The position numbers and the translations under genes were made by a program. The notes below the pieces were generated by a model. The model did no database searches, was not told the origin of the DNA, and worked only from the letters and a program-made list of their open reading frames with translations. A stretch of DNA of 64,000 nucleotides from Osedax frankpressi. Taxonomy: Eukaryota > Annelida > Polychaeta > Sabellida > Siboglinidae. The stretch spans positions 26,905,694 through 26,969,693 of the forward strand of contig OZ038315.1 in NCBI GenBank assembly GCA_964035775.1, given 5' to 3'. Shown piece after piece: positions 25,701 through 37,288 of the stretch. The first letter of the stretch is position 1. Every line of letters starts with the position of its first letter.

Positions 25701-26889
25701 ACCATTACTCTCACAATCACTACCACCATTACTCTCACTATACTGGTTATCATCATCATCATCTATGTCACCACTACTCTCACAATCACCACCACCATTA
25801 CTCTCACTAGCATGGTTATCATCATCATCATCATCTATGTCACCACTACTCTCACTATCACCACCACCATTACTCTCACAATCACCACCACCATTACTCT
25901 CACTATCATGGTTATCATCATCATCATCTATGTCACCACTACTCTCACTATCACCACCACCATTACTCTCACAATCACCACCACCATTACTCTCACTATC
26001 ATGGTTATCATCATCATCATCTATGTCATCACTACTCTCACTATCACCACCACCATTACTCTCATAATCACTACCACCATTACTCTCACTATCCTGGTTA
26101 TCATCATCATCATCTATGTCACCATTACTCTCACAATCACCACCACCATTACTCTCACAATCACCACCACCATTACTCTCACTATCATGGTTATCATCAT
26201 CATCATCTATGTCATCACTACTCTCACAATCACCACCACCATTACTCTCACTATCATGGTTATCATCATCATCATCTATGTCACCACTACTCTCACTATC
26301 ACCACCACCATTACTCTCACTATCACCACCACCATTACTCTCATAATCACTACCACCATTACTCTCACTATCCTGGTTATCATCATCATCATCTATGTCA
26401 CCATTACTCTCACAATCACCACCACCATTACTCTCACTATCCTGGTTATCATCATCATCATCTATGTCACCATTACTCTCACAATCACCACCACCATTAC
26501 TCTCACTATCCTGGTTATCATCATCATCATCTATGTCACCACTACTCTCACAATCACCACCACCATTACTCTCACAATCACCACCACCATTACTCTCACT
26601 ATCATGGTTATCATCATCATCATCTATGTCACCACTACTCTCACAATCACCACCACCATTACTTTCACTATCATGGTTATCATCATCATCATCTATGTCA
26701 CCACTACTCTCACTATCACCACCACCACTACTCTCACAATCACCACCACCATTACTCTCACTATCCTGGTTATCATCATCATCATCTATGTCACCACTAT
26801 TCTCACAATCACCACCACCATTACTCTCACTATCATGGTTATCATCATCATCATCTATGTCACCACTACTCTCACAATCACCACCACAG
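19640..26889. repeat. 7.3-kb minisatellite, 69-bp and 24-bp units
   Basis: The + strand unit is TATGTCACCACTACTCTCAC, then AATCACCACCACCATTACTC, then TCACTATCCTGGTTATCATC and three more ATC: 69 bp. Extra 24-bp modules (ACTCTCACAATCACCACCAC then CATT) are inserted zero to four times per unit, and some units carry one extra ATC. All these lengths are multiples of three, so one frame stays in register for the entire array on each strand. Variants (CCTGG/CATGG, CAATC/TAATC, ACTAC/ATTAC) are shuffled in blocks, and a 234-bp block is repeated exactly around 22042-22740. The array emerges from the inverted LINE 5' end and stops abruptly at 26889. Confidence 0.95.
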
Positions 26890-26908
26890 TTTTACGGTAG
26901 CATTTCTG

Positions 26909-27080
26909 GTTTAGTTATAATCGATGTATTAGTTTTCAATATTTCTATTATAAGTAATACTATTTATATTTAACGTTATAGTTATCTGTCGAATTGGTCG
27001 TTTAGTTATAATTGATATATTTGTTTTCAATATTCCTATAATTACAATATTAATACTTACATTATACGTTATATTAGCCA
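26909..27080. repeat. Diverged direct repeat, about 91-bp spacing
   Basis: GTTTAGTTATAAT-GAT-TATT-GTTTTCAATATT recurs at about 26910 and 27001, with similar following sequence ending in a GTTATA word. It lies directly beyond the minisatellite and could be the start of the LINE or host flank. Confidence 0.5.
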
Positions 27081-27522
27081 TACATTACGGTCGAAATAAT
27101 GATTCAAAATAAAATAAATAACGAAACAATCAAAAATATGCCGATAATTGGCTAGGTGCTCTAGGTTTCATAGTTTTACGATAACTTCGAAATACAAACT
27201 CGAAAAATATTTCATAGGTTTGCAACGATGCTTTCAGATTAAAAATTGGTTCATAAGTTGCATTTAAAATATATACATAATTTTTTAATATTATTATAAT
27301 GAATTTCGCAAACTTTGACCCAATTAATAAATAGCTATTTATATTTTTTCAAAATATGCTATATAAAAGTATGATAATTTAATCAGAGGAATACAAAATG
27401 ATATACAATATATAACTTTTAATATAAGTAATAAATAGAATATCTCATCTATAAAATAATATCATCTACATATATTCTACATAATATTCTCAATACTATG
27501 GTATTGGTATTACTATTAATAA

Positions 27523-27568
<46 letters not shown>

Positions 27569-27705
27569 TTTATTAGTTTACCAACAACCATCAACAAAGG
27601 AAAAAGTAGTCTCTTAATAATACATATTTTTAAAAATTGTAATAAAATAGATTTTTTTTTGAAAATCAACAATAAATATGAAATATTAATATAAAAATTA
27701 TTCAT
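27081..27705. other. AT-rich DNA with a TA run
   Basis: A TA run spans about 27528-27565. Nothing else was recognised between the satellite flank and duplication copy 2. Confidence 0.55.
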
Positions 27706-27959
27706 AAAATGAAATATGTATCCATTTTCATATAAAAAACGACATTATATTATGGGTGAATCAATCTTCTTCTTTTTTTTTTTTTTTACATATTTTGACA
27801 ATTAACATCACTTATAAACCTTATAAATTACCATAAAATAATATAAATCCATGGTATTCATGTAGTATTTTATAAAAAAAGTATTACAATATTTAAAACG
27901 AATAATATCAAGTAATATAACTACGTAGCTAAAATGAATACATCCAGATGTAAATTATA

Positions 27960-28380
27960 ATCTTTATGTCGATGATATTAAATTACACTCTTAACTTAGA
28001 TTCAACAGATAAACTACGGAACTATCTAACTGACTTACACAACTCGCTGACGACAAATGACTCACTACTGAACTCTACAAAATCAGAAATCATCAATATA
28101 TCCACTGTTATAATAAATATAGAACCTGCATTCCCAAAGATTTTCATAAATGACATGCCTATAAAACTATCTTTCTCGACAAAATATCTTGGAGTAAAAT
28201 TTGACAACAAATTAAACTTTGACCAGCATATTTTTTCACTGAAACATACCACTACTTATTATGCAACTGTACTTACATAACCGTTAGGAGGTAAAGTGTT
28301 AACTATATCGACTGTATTATTGCCATACTTTACTCACTGTACAGACTCAAAAGATTTAACGAAATTATTAATAGTATATC
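27960..28380 (+). mobile_element. CR1/L2-type LINE fragment (copy 2)
   Basis: This is the same remnant as at 5400-5770, slightly longer at its 5' side: LDSTDKLRNYLTDLHNSL precedes LNSTKSEIINIS and KYLGVKFDNKLNFDQHI. A weak remnant of the YADD box is just upstream (about 27965). It is dead. Confidence 0.8.
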
Positions 28381-28810
28381 CGACTAATTTCTAAACTCAA
28401 AAAATATGACTAACTACAAGTATTACCATCCTAACTTTATTATAATATCAATATATATATATATATACATCTTTTATAAATGTATGTAAACAATAAAAAT
28501 CTAAAATTGAAGGTGTATTTAATATTTATTTATATTAATATTTATATATATCACATTTATTTTTATAAGTATATATTTAAATAATCAAATATATTTTATA
28601 TGAATATCATAAATTTCATAGATTGTTAAAGCTAAAACAATCAAGTCCTAAATATGGAAAAATTGGAAGGACTTTTTAAAGATTGTAATAGTTAGTAAAT
28701 AGATATGATGTTATTAATATCTGTTGATTACTACTATCTCAAAATATACTAATTAATGGAATTATATATACATAGTTATCGTAACTAATATTATTATTTC
28801 AATATTTCAG

Positions 28811-30227
28811 TTACTGATGAGTTTCTAGTCTCTGGTGTAGGTATGTATAACATATTTATTTACCATCATATTTAATACACAATTATCGAAATATCAACAT
28901 ATAATATTATAATAATATATTTAAAGTTATTTAGTGTTTGTAAATCTAATTATCATAATTATTAACATACCTTAACTAGAGTGTAAAAGATGCAAATCCA
29001 TCAATCATATATCGGAAAACTGTCCGTTCGTTAGGGAGAAGAGTAATTATATACCTTGTAAACCCACGAGGACTGAAATTTTCAACAAGATAAATGGAGA
29101 GCGGTTTCGCAAAATTCATCAGAGAAAGTGAATATAAAGTGACCAACATGAAAAAGGAGATTGTTGATTTCAAACCGCTGCTGAGGTTTATACTAAATTC
29201 ATAACATTAGTTAATTATTTTAGTACAATAATGATTTATAATATTTTTAAATTATTAATATAACTACAATTTGTTAATATTGATTAACATACATACTTAT
29301 ATGGATATATTAACTTATTATTAAAATAATATTTCTTGGGTTATTAATCAATAATTAATCAATAATTGTATTAACCATAGTTTAAAAATATTATTCTCTT
29401 AAAGTAAAATTAACCAAGTTAAAATATATCATAATAAATAACATACTATGATATTTATGTAAAGATTCAGTGAAGCAAACCTTCACTATCAAGTTAAAGA
29501 TAATATTATAAAAAGACTGAAATACAAATATCCGACAAATTTTCAAAAATGTGTGATACCTATTATTCAGAAAGGAAGAGATGTACTCGCACGTTCTGAA
29601 ACTGGATCTGGTAAAACTGTTTGTGAATTTATATTTATAATCAAAAGGAAGAAAGGTATTTTTATTTAAACTTTATTGAAACTAGATATTTATTTTTTAT
29701 TATATTGTATACAATATAATTATTATATAGGATAATTATATATTATAATTATAACGTTACTTTGTAGGTTGGAATATTAGCTCCTGTTATCAGTCGTATA
29801 ATTAATATTAATGAAGACAATGATATACATCAAAGTTATTTGAAATGTATTATAATATTACCAACCAGGGAATTATGTAGACAAGTTAGAACATAGTGTG
29901 TATAGCTAATATTTTGATAATAATGAATAAATGTAGTACAAATCTTAGATACGAATACGATATGTTGCTACTTTAACTACTAATACACCACTATACAATA
30001 ATCTTTATACATATCAAGTTGTACATATGCGCACTCGCCCTCGCTTATGGAACTGACATCAACATAATATGTATTTATGGAGGAACTCATACCAACACAT
30101 CTATACAAGATGTACGGGGAAATCCTGATATTGTTGTAGCAACTCCTGGTAGATTGAATGACTTTATTAATAACAAATGGGTTTAGTTAATATTATGTTG
30201 ATGTAAATTATTATTGTTTATACGTGT

Positions 30228-30266
<39 letters not shown>

Positions 30267-32453
30267 ATATATATATATTCTGAAGATTGATGTAAGTGAA
30301 TGCAAATAATTTATTGTGGATGAAGCAGATGTTATAGTGAAAAAATTTGAATTAGAATTAAAAATGATTAAAAATAATTTACCACCTAGTAAAAATAACG
30401 AATCTGGGGAAATAATGCAGACGATAATGTTTAGGTACGATACATATATTATGTAAATATAAATACATTTAATAGTATATGTTTATTTATTAATATATAT
30501 TAATTCTATACATTTTAAGATGTTCTATAAATTTATCAAATTTTATATTTGGTATTATATTTCTTAATTTAAATATATTATATTTGAACTAAATGTTATA
30601 TTTTTAATACATATTTACAATATTATTTCTGATTAACTTTAGCGCAACATTTTGTTCAAGTGAATTTAAAATTTTTGAAAATTACCTCCGTAAATTCACT
30701 TATGTGAATGTAGGCTTATCAAAAGGAGCTAGTAATACAGTTACACAACATATTTTAGCGATAAAACAGAAGGATAAACTAAATGAATTATTTAAAATTA
30801 TATACGATGTCAAAGGTTTAACTAATGTATAATAATTTATGTATTTTCTAAATAAATATATTTAGAAAATACATTATTTATTATATAATATAATCATTAA
30901 ATTAAATTAAATTTATACTTATATAATATTAAAAATTTGTAGATTATTTCATTAATTCGATGATTTAAAAACAGATCAATCCGATGTTAATAAAGTTATT
31001 ATTTTTGTTAAGAATATCATAATATGTGACAATTTAAAAACAATTATAAAAAATCACTTTGAGGAGAATAAAAAAGATAAAACTGGTGTAAATAATATAC
31101 AGAGGTTATTATTTTAACTTTTACACCCTTAGAGAGTGTAATTGTATATCTATATATCTATATATATATATATTATATACTTTTGTGTTATATTGTATTT
31201 ATATTATATACGTTTTTTAACATCGCCAGTGCTTGTTCCCAAGAAGAAAGGGAAAATATTTTAACAAAATTTTAAAATAGAGATTTTAAATTTCTAATTG
31301 CAACTGATGTATTAGCTAAAGGAATAGACATCGAAAAAGTGGATGTAAGTAGTTATGTGTATTTATTAGACACGATTTTAATCAATTATGATTTATTGTT
31401 AATATTTATCATTATTCTTATTTACATATATATTAATATATGTTACGTCTGTCTATTAATTATTTTCTTAACAGTTGGTTATTCAATTCGATGTAGCTCA
31501 TTCAATTGACACTTATATCCACCGAATTGGTAGGAGTGGTAGATGCGGTCAACCAGGAACTTCAATAACGTTTTTTGATAGTTTGACTGATAATGTTTGT
31601 GATAAGACATACGGATACGATATTAATGTGATCAATCGTTTAGCTAAAAATAAGAATCGAATGTCTCGATTGTTGATTGAGGTGTTGTCCGAGGTTGGTA
31701 ATATTAATAATTAATATATATCATAATTTATGAAATTTAAAGAAAAACAACTGATTTATATAATTAAAATTTATGTTATTAGACATACAATATATATGCA
31801 TATATATATATTTTAATATGAGTGTTAAACATATATATCATCATCTTCCCATTCTTGATATTTATTAAATAATTATAAAGCTATTTATATAAATAATTCT
31901 ATACAACTTTTTAAAATTGTATTCTAAATTCTATAAAGTAATTGATTAATATAGAAATACTAAAAATATATTAATAATATATAAATATTAATAATATATT
32001 AATAATAATAATAATAATAATAAAATGTAGTTATAATTATTAAATATATACCTTGTTATGTTATCCATTTCTTACTATAATATTATTTAAGATTATAGCT
32101 AACATTATTAGATTCATTTTAAATTATATAAGAGAAATTATCTCTGTAATTATAATAATATTGTTATGTTCATCTTAAAGTTAATATATATTTATTAAAA
32201 TTGTAATTATATAATAATTTATTTGTAAATTATAAGTAAATCCCCATTCCATTTATCTTATTATATTAATTTTTATAATTTAGAGTGAAATATCTCAATA
32301 AATGGTTTGTTTTAATGTCTACATTATTATTTTGATTATATTTATAGAAATATTATTTATATAATTAAGATATAAATTTATATTCAGTGTAATCAAGAAG
32401 TTCCGAAATGGCTGGAGGATTTGGCATTTAAAACAAGGAAACGTGTCTTATAA
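28811..32453 (+). pseudogene. Vasa/DDX4-like helicase pseudogene (copy 2)
   Basis: Exon equivalents: 28811-28840, 28980-29185, 29465-29618, 29768-29884, 30019-30180, 30286-30434, 30643-30815, 30975-31104, 31230-31344, 31475-31693, 32388-32453. The knuckle exon is 2 nt shorter than in copy 1 and loses the frame after the CX2CX4HX4C motif. The DEAD exon has a TAA at 30307, just before VDEAD, and the motif V exon a TAA at 31273. All GT/AG borders and motifs I, Ia, II, III, V and VI remain recognisable, so loss is fairly recent. The first exon is identical to that of copy 1. A shortened product from the 5' exons cannot be excluded. Confidence 0.85.
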
Positions 32454-32850
32454 TACTTATAGTTCATATAAGTTCATATATAATTATTTTTCTTATAAAT
32501 ATTTATTTATTTTTTTTAAATTGTGAATATCTTTGTATACCTAATACCTTATTAATGTTTAAGTGTACTGTCTGTTTTATTAAGAATTTTATTATTATAA
32601 TGTAATAAATAATTTAAAATTCATATCCAACATTTACATATTTATTTATAATAGCTTCGTTATTTAATTTAAAGTTTTGTAGTGTTTTGTAATTAATAAT
32701 TTTAATAAATAATATTTCTATTTCATATAACTACTATTTACATAAATTTGGTATAAAAATATCTAACTCAATGATGAAAATGAAATAATTCCTCGCCTAA
32801 ACGCAATTCTTAAGTAATGTATTCTAAATATTATACCTGAACATTATAAA

Positions 32851-32915
32851 GATATTTTAAATTCAATTTTATAATAAGTTGTTAGTAAACTAATAAAATT
32901 AATATATATATATAC

Positions 32916-32948
<33 letters not shown>

Positions 32949-33655
32949 AATATATATATATGTATATATATATCTTTATTAATATCAATACCAATGCTAC
33001 AAAAATATGAGAATATTATGTAGAATATACCAATAATAGTTAATGATATCAAATTACATTATTACAACATTACAAATTATATAGATATTATTGAAAATGT
33101 AATATATTAATGTATAATATAATTATAATATATTATTATATGTATAATGTATTATATAATTTTTAAGTTTTTATCACAATACATTTTTATAATTATTAAT
33201 ATAATTAATGATATAATATTTGATTTAATTTATTTTGATTCTTTTAAATATAAATGTATTTATAATTTTAATATTATACTTCTCTTAAATGTTATTTTTT
33301 GAATATAGATATTAATTATATATCAAATGTATCAAGTTATAAGAATTCCCGCTGAACACGTAAAACAATTAGACAGGCCAGTAAATCAATGAATTTAATT
33401 GCTTAATTGTAATCAATCATATTTATATAAATAATTAAAAAGTATTTCAAACAATATTTATTATATTATATGCAATTAATTAATTACATTACATATATTA
33501 TTATATTATATATATTGTATTAAATTAGTAAAATCTGAGAAATGGTATTCAAATATAAAATTGATTGATTGTTTATTTTATATCAATAAGGCTGATAATT
33601 TGACCATTTTAAAGACGTATCGATATCAAGGATGATATCAATTTTATATTATTAT
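32851..33655. other. AT-rich DNA with TA-rich run
   Basis: A run of TATATA/CATATA words spans about 32903-32972. No gene was recognised. Confidence 0.55.
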
Positions 33656-33699
33656 AGAACGTAAACGCGGATGCATTAATTCATCCGCGTTTACGTTCT
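33656..33699. repeat. Perfect 18-bp GC-rich hairpin
   Basis: AGAACGTAAACGCGGATG (33656-33673) pairs base for base with 33682-33699 around an 8-base loop. A partial third copy of the right arm (CGCGTTTAGGTTCTTCTTTA) follows at about 33711. It is much more GC-rich than its surroundings and lies just upstream of the integrase fossil. Confidence 0.85.
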
Positions 33700-33839
33700 C
33701 CTTTCCTATACGCGTTTAGGTTCTTCTTTAGATAATTATCTAGATTATATAAGGTTTTAGTTCGAAGGGTTTGATTGTCCTATATAAAATATGTAATAAT
33801 GCTGGTGGTTTAGTTTTAATACCAATGCTAAATAGAGAG

Positions 33840-35400
33840 GAAATGATATGTAAGCAAAAGGAGGATGATGAACTGAATATAATAAGGGGAAAAGTAAAAA
33901 AAAGGGATTAATACAATATTTGAAATCATAAAGGACGTTTTATTTGATAATAGGTAGGGCAATAAAGCATCTTTAATATTCTAGATAGTAAAATGAATAT
34001 ACGATGGATGTGGTAACCAAGGTATAGAAAGGGTAATACATAGAGTTAATTTAGAAATGAATTGGAAAGGGAAATATAAAGACATCGCATATTACATCAG
34101 ATGATGTACTGTATGTAACAAGAGTAAAGGTTTAGGCGATGAATCTGTTAAAATGGAAATGTTGTCGGTAAGTAACCACTAGATTTTATCACTGTTGATA
34201 AGGCATCACATGATAGGGATTCGATTCTAGTTATCACTGATATTTTCACTAAGTTTACGTATGCAATTGCTACTAGAAATCAATAGGCAATAACGGTAGT
34301 AAAAGTTATATTAAACGATGGATATATACTTTGGGAATACCCTAAAGAATACACTATCACCAAGGAAGATATTTTCTATCATCGTTAGTAAAGGAGCTAT
34401 GCATGATATTAGGTGTTAATTAAAGTAAGACAACAGAGTATAACCCAGCTAGTAATGGCCAAACTGAAAGAATGAATAAAACTCTATTATCTTTATTAAT
34501 ATCTCTATCTGAAGAAAAGAAAACTAAATGGAAACTATACCTAAACTATTTAATACATGCATATAATATACTAGAACATTCGTCCACTAGATACTCACCA
34601 TTCTTCCTAATGTTCCAAATAGAAAAGAGAATACCGATAGAACAGAACATATTAGGAATCATAAATAGAATTTAAAATGAGGGTGAAAAGGATGGAAAAG
34701 ATGATGATTGAGTACAAGTATGGAGTAAACTCAGCCTTAGAAAAAGCATGAAAGACGAGGAGTGGTGGTATAAATAGTAAATAATAAATAATCGATTAAT
34801 TAATGGATAGAAGGTGATAATTAAAAGAAGGGATTTAGGTAGTTATACATTAAAGAATGTATGGTCCGTTAGTGTCTGGAGTGCGGTAAGAAAAATGGGG
34901 ACGAACTAAATATAAGGAATCAAACGAGAGGATGGTAACTCAAAGGAAATGCACCGTAGTAACATGAAAATAATGGAAGGTAGTAAATATATAGGTAGAA
35001 TATATTAGTAGAGTTAATTTATTTGTATTTTTATTGGGAGTAAGTGTAGCCGTATTAAACGGATTACATAGTGTGAATGTTCTTATAAATAGAATGAATG
35101 TATTGCAAAGTAAAAGTGTAATAAGTGAATTATATAAAAGTATTCTTATTTAATTGTGATTGTATACATTTGCAGAAAATGATTGTGTAGATGTGTATCT
35201 GATCGTGACTAGCATGATTAGTATAAGAGTATGCACATGTGGATAATATTCGCACTTCATTTATGTCTAGATAGAATATAAAACTGCCTTTAAAAGAATA
35301 GCTACATTTTCGCTGTGAGCAGTTATTAATTAATACATACTAACAAAATCTCTTACTGGGTTTGTTCTTATGTTCCCTGAACTCAGCCGGCAAGGCTGCA
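33840..35400 (+). mobile_element. Ty3/Gypsy-type LTR-retroelement fossil (integrase region)
   Basis: Short stretches recall, in order, an integrase zinc-binding region near 34040-34130, the catalytic core near 34180-34440, and the strand after the core near 34440-34670 with NGQTERMN, LNYLIHAYNILEHSSTRYSP and FFLMFQ. Chromo-like or C-terminal integrase sequence may extend to about 34960. A segment at about 35040-35390, with a TATAAAA word near 35279, could be LTR sequence, but no partner LTR is in the window. The copy is broken by several changes and lacks gag, protease and most of the reverse transcriptase. It looks old. Confidence 0.7.
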
Positions 35401-36180
35401 TATATATATATATATTTATAGTTTATGAATAGATGTTAATTTATTAAACTTATATTTTGTTTATACTATCAACTATAAAATCTCTGATTATATCTACATA
35501 TATATTTGCCATTAAGTCTTTAACAATTCTCCAAGTGTTCTTATATGTGTAGCTTTTATAATAATTATATGTGTATTTATATTAGGGCAATATTATCTGT
35601 TTTAGATTAATTGTATTACTCAAATATAACAATTGTTATATATGTAACATCCTCATTTTTTTATAAAACTTATTATCTTATAAACATAATATATATATAT
35701 ATATATAGTGATAATTAAATGAATACATTTTTTCATCTTTGGTTCTAAATGGTTTCAATATATATAATTATAAAATGACACTGCAAAATGCATTTTTAAC
35801 CCTTTACTTCCAAACGGTCGATGTCGTTTGACCTTCGAATTCTCCCAGCGGTCTATGTTGAAATATTCATTTTAAAATGCTTATAACTAAATAAATACTT
35901 ATCCGAATATTAAATTATAAACACATATTTATGGATAATTTGTTTATCTATTATAATGAATAAAACACAATAGGCTTTATATTTTATTTATATGGCTATT
36001 ACAAAAAAACAGTTATCAATAAAAATAATATATTACACATTATATTTTTTAAATAGTTTATTTTTAATACCTTATTAGTATTATATATATTTGTTCAAAT
36101 ATTAATTGAAACAAACACATACTTATTAAGATGTTTCATAAATTATAGAGCAGTGTATTTAAGACTGAATATATCCGTTA
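35401..36180. other. AT-rich DNA, nothing recognised
   Basis: Short TA runs lie at about 35400 and 35689-35707. No gene, RNA or structured repeat was found. Confidence 0.5.
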
Positions 36181-36840
36181 TAGTAACATAGAATATAAAT
36201 CAAATTATAACCCCGGTAAATTTATATTATCTATAATGTATAGTAAATAAATCTATTTAAAACAGATATAACTCACTATCTTTATAACTACGAATTTTTA
36301 ATTGATGAAAAAAATATTATATACAATATTGTATTCATATTTAATTATCAAACTAGTTAAATCAAAAACATTTATTTAATTCAGAATTTGTTGTTACTTT
36401 TATAATTATCTATAAATGCGATAATTTAAAAGTTATTGTTTTTGACCTAATAGGCTGCGGTGCTGATCGATATAATATACATATTCTAAATATTTAGTTT
36501 TCAACTGTTTTGTTTACTTTTTATTTATAGTTCACTATGACTACTAAAATTAATCTAAATCTAAATCTGAACTAATTAACCAATTACAAAGAATTAAAAC
36601 AATATTAAATAATAATGTAAATACATTAAATATGGTGAAAAATGTAAACAATGTGTAAAGTTGCAGGATGTATAGGTAAAATATAATTATACTATTTATA
36701 ATGTTATTCCCATAAATCTGTAATATTTTGAATATTAATTAATTTTATAATTATATTAATATTAATATAAATAATAACGATTAAAACTCTAAATTATACG
36801 TTGAAGTGCATACTTCATAATTAAAAATTGGTTTTAACAA
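36181..36840 (+). repeat. Duplicate of the GPI first-exon region
   Basis: This stretch is a diverged direct copy of about 38960-39610. Shared words include TAATGTATAGTAAA, AAATGCGATA-TTTAAAA-TTATTGTTT, the exon itself, and the intron words ACTATTTA-AAT-TTATTCC after the donor. Confidence 0.75.
36537..36675 (+). pseudogene. Decayed copy of GPI exon 1
   Basis: It begins ATG ACT ACT AAA ATT AAT and aligns with exon 1 at 39319-39446 through the shared words AAAGAATTAAAACAATATTA and ATAATAATGT. It ends at a potential donor (GTAAAA) at the same place as exon 1. It is 11 bases longer and has a stop after twelve codons, so it cannot supply the GPI N-terminus. Confidence 0.75.
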
Positions 36841-36849
36841 TCTTGCGAT

Positions 36850-37040
36850 TACTCAGACTTCGATGGAGGATGTCGTTCATACCGGATGCTCGTAATGTTC
36901 CATATTAGAAAAGTGTGAGATGAAATCCGATCACGACCATTACAAACTCCTCGAAAACGCCCTCAAGAAACTCCTCAACCACGCCCTAGAAATCGGACAC
37001 GACCCAAATATGCTCTGTAACCTCAGAATCTCTATGTAGC
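36850..37040 (+). other. Orphan coding-like patch
   Basis: From 36866 one frame reads MEDVVHTGCS-stop, then about 47 codons including EMKSDHDHYKLLENALKKLL, NHALEIGHDPNMLCNLRISM and a stop near 37036. Composition is clearly richer in C and G than the flanks and the predicted peptide looks like an amphipathic helix. It has no recognised family. It could be a pseudo-exon, a fragment of a mobile element, or chance. Confidence 0.35.
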
Positions 37041-37243
37041 TAAGATGGTATTTTACATTGTACTGTTGTCGTACCATATTGTTTAAGTTGATACACTGCT
37101 TACTTTCCATTTCTTTACGGACCCGAATTCTTTATAGTTTATCAATATTGATGACGTTACAGTAGGTATTTATTGACAATAGATTATGTTATTTTATAAT
37201 ATGATAATAATATAGATTGGTCTGTAATATATCCAATACCAGT

Positions 37244-37288
<45 letters not shown>

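Larger units (their letters stand above)
27706..32850 (+). repeat. Segmental duplication, copy 2
   Basis: This aligns with 5190-11342 in the same orientation and order. It lacks the 0.8-kb intron block and the 31-bp array of copy 1, but has extra bases elsewhere, such as nine more coding bases in exon d. The shared left edge lies at an AAAATGAAAT-TGTATCC word; similarity fades after about 32850. Confidence 0.85.

Noticed and set aside
19640-26889. CRISPR-like or centromeric reading of the satellite
   Set aside because: There are no unique spacers, the context is eukaryotic and LINE-derived, and there is no monomer of 120-200 bp.
19863-26900. 2345-codon + strand open frame, Thr/Ile-rich
   Set aside because: It is a periodic translation of the minisatellite with a start inside a unit, no non-repetitive domain and no signals. 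It lies antisense to the LINE frame that has a real unique tail.
19816-26973. Many Ser/Pro/Leu-rich + strand frames within the same array
   Set aside because: They are a second register of the same satellite, cut into pieces by TAATC variants.
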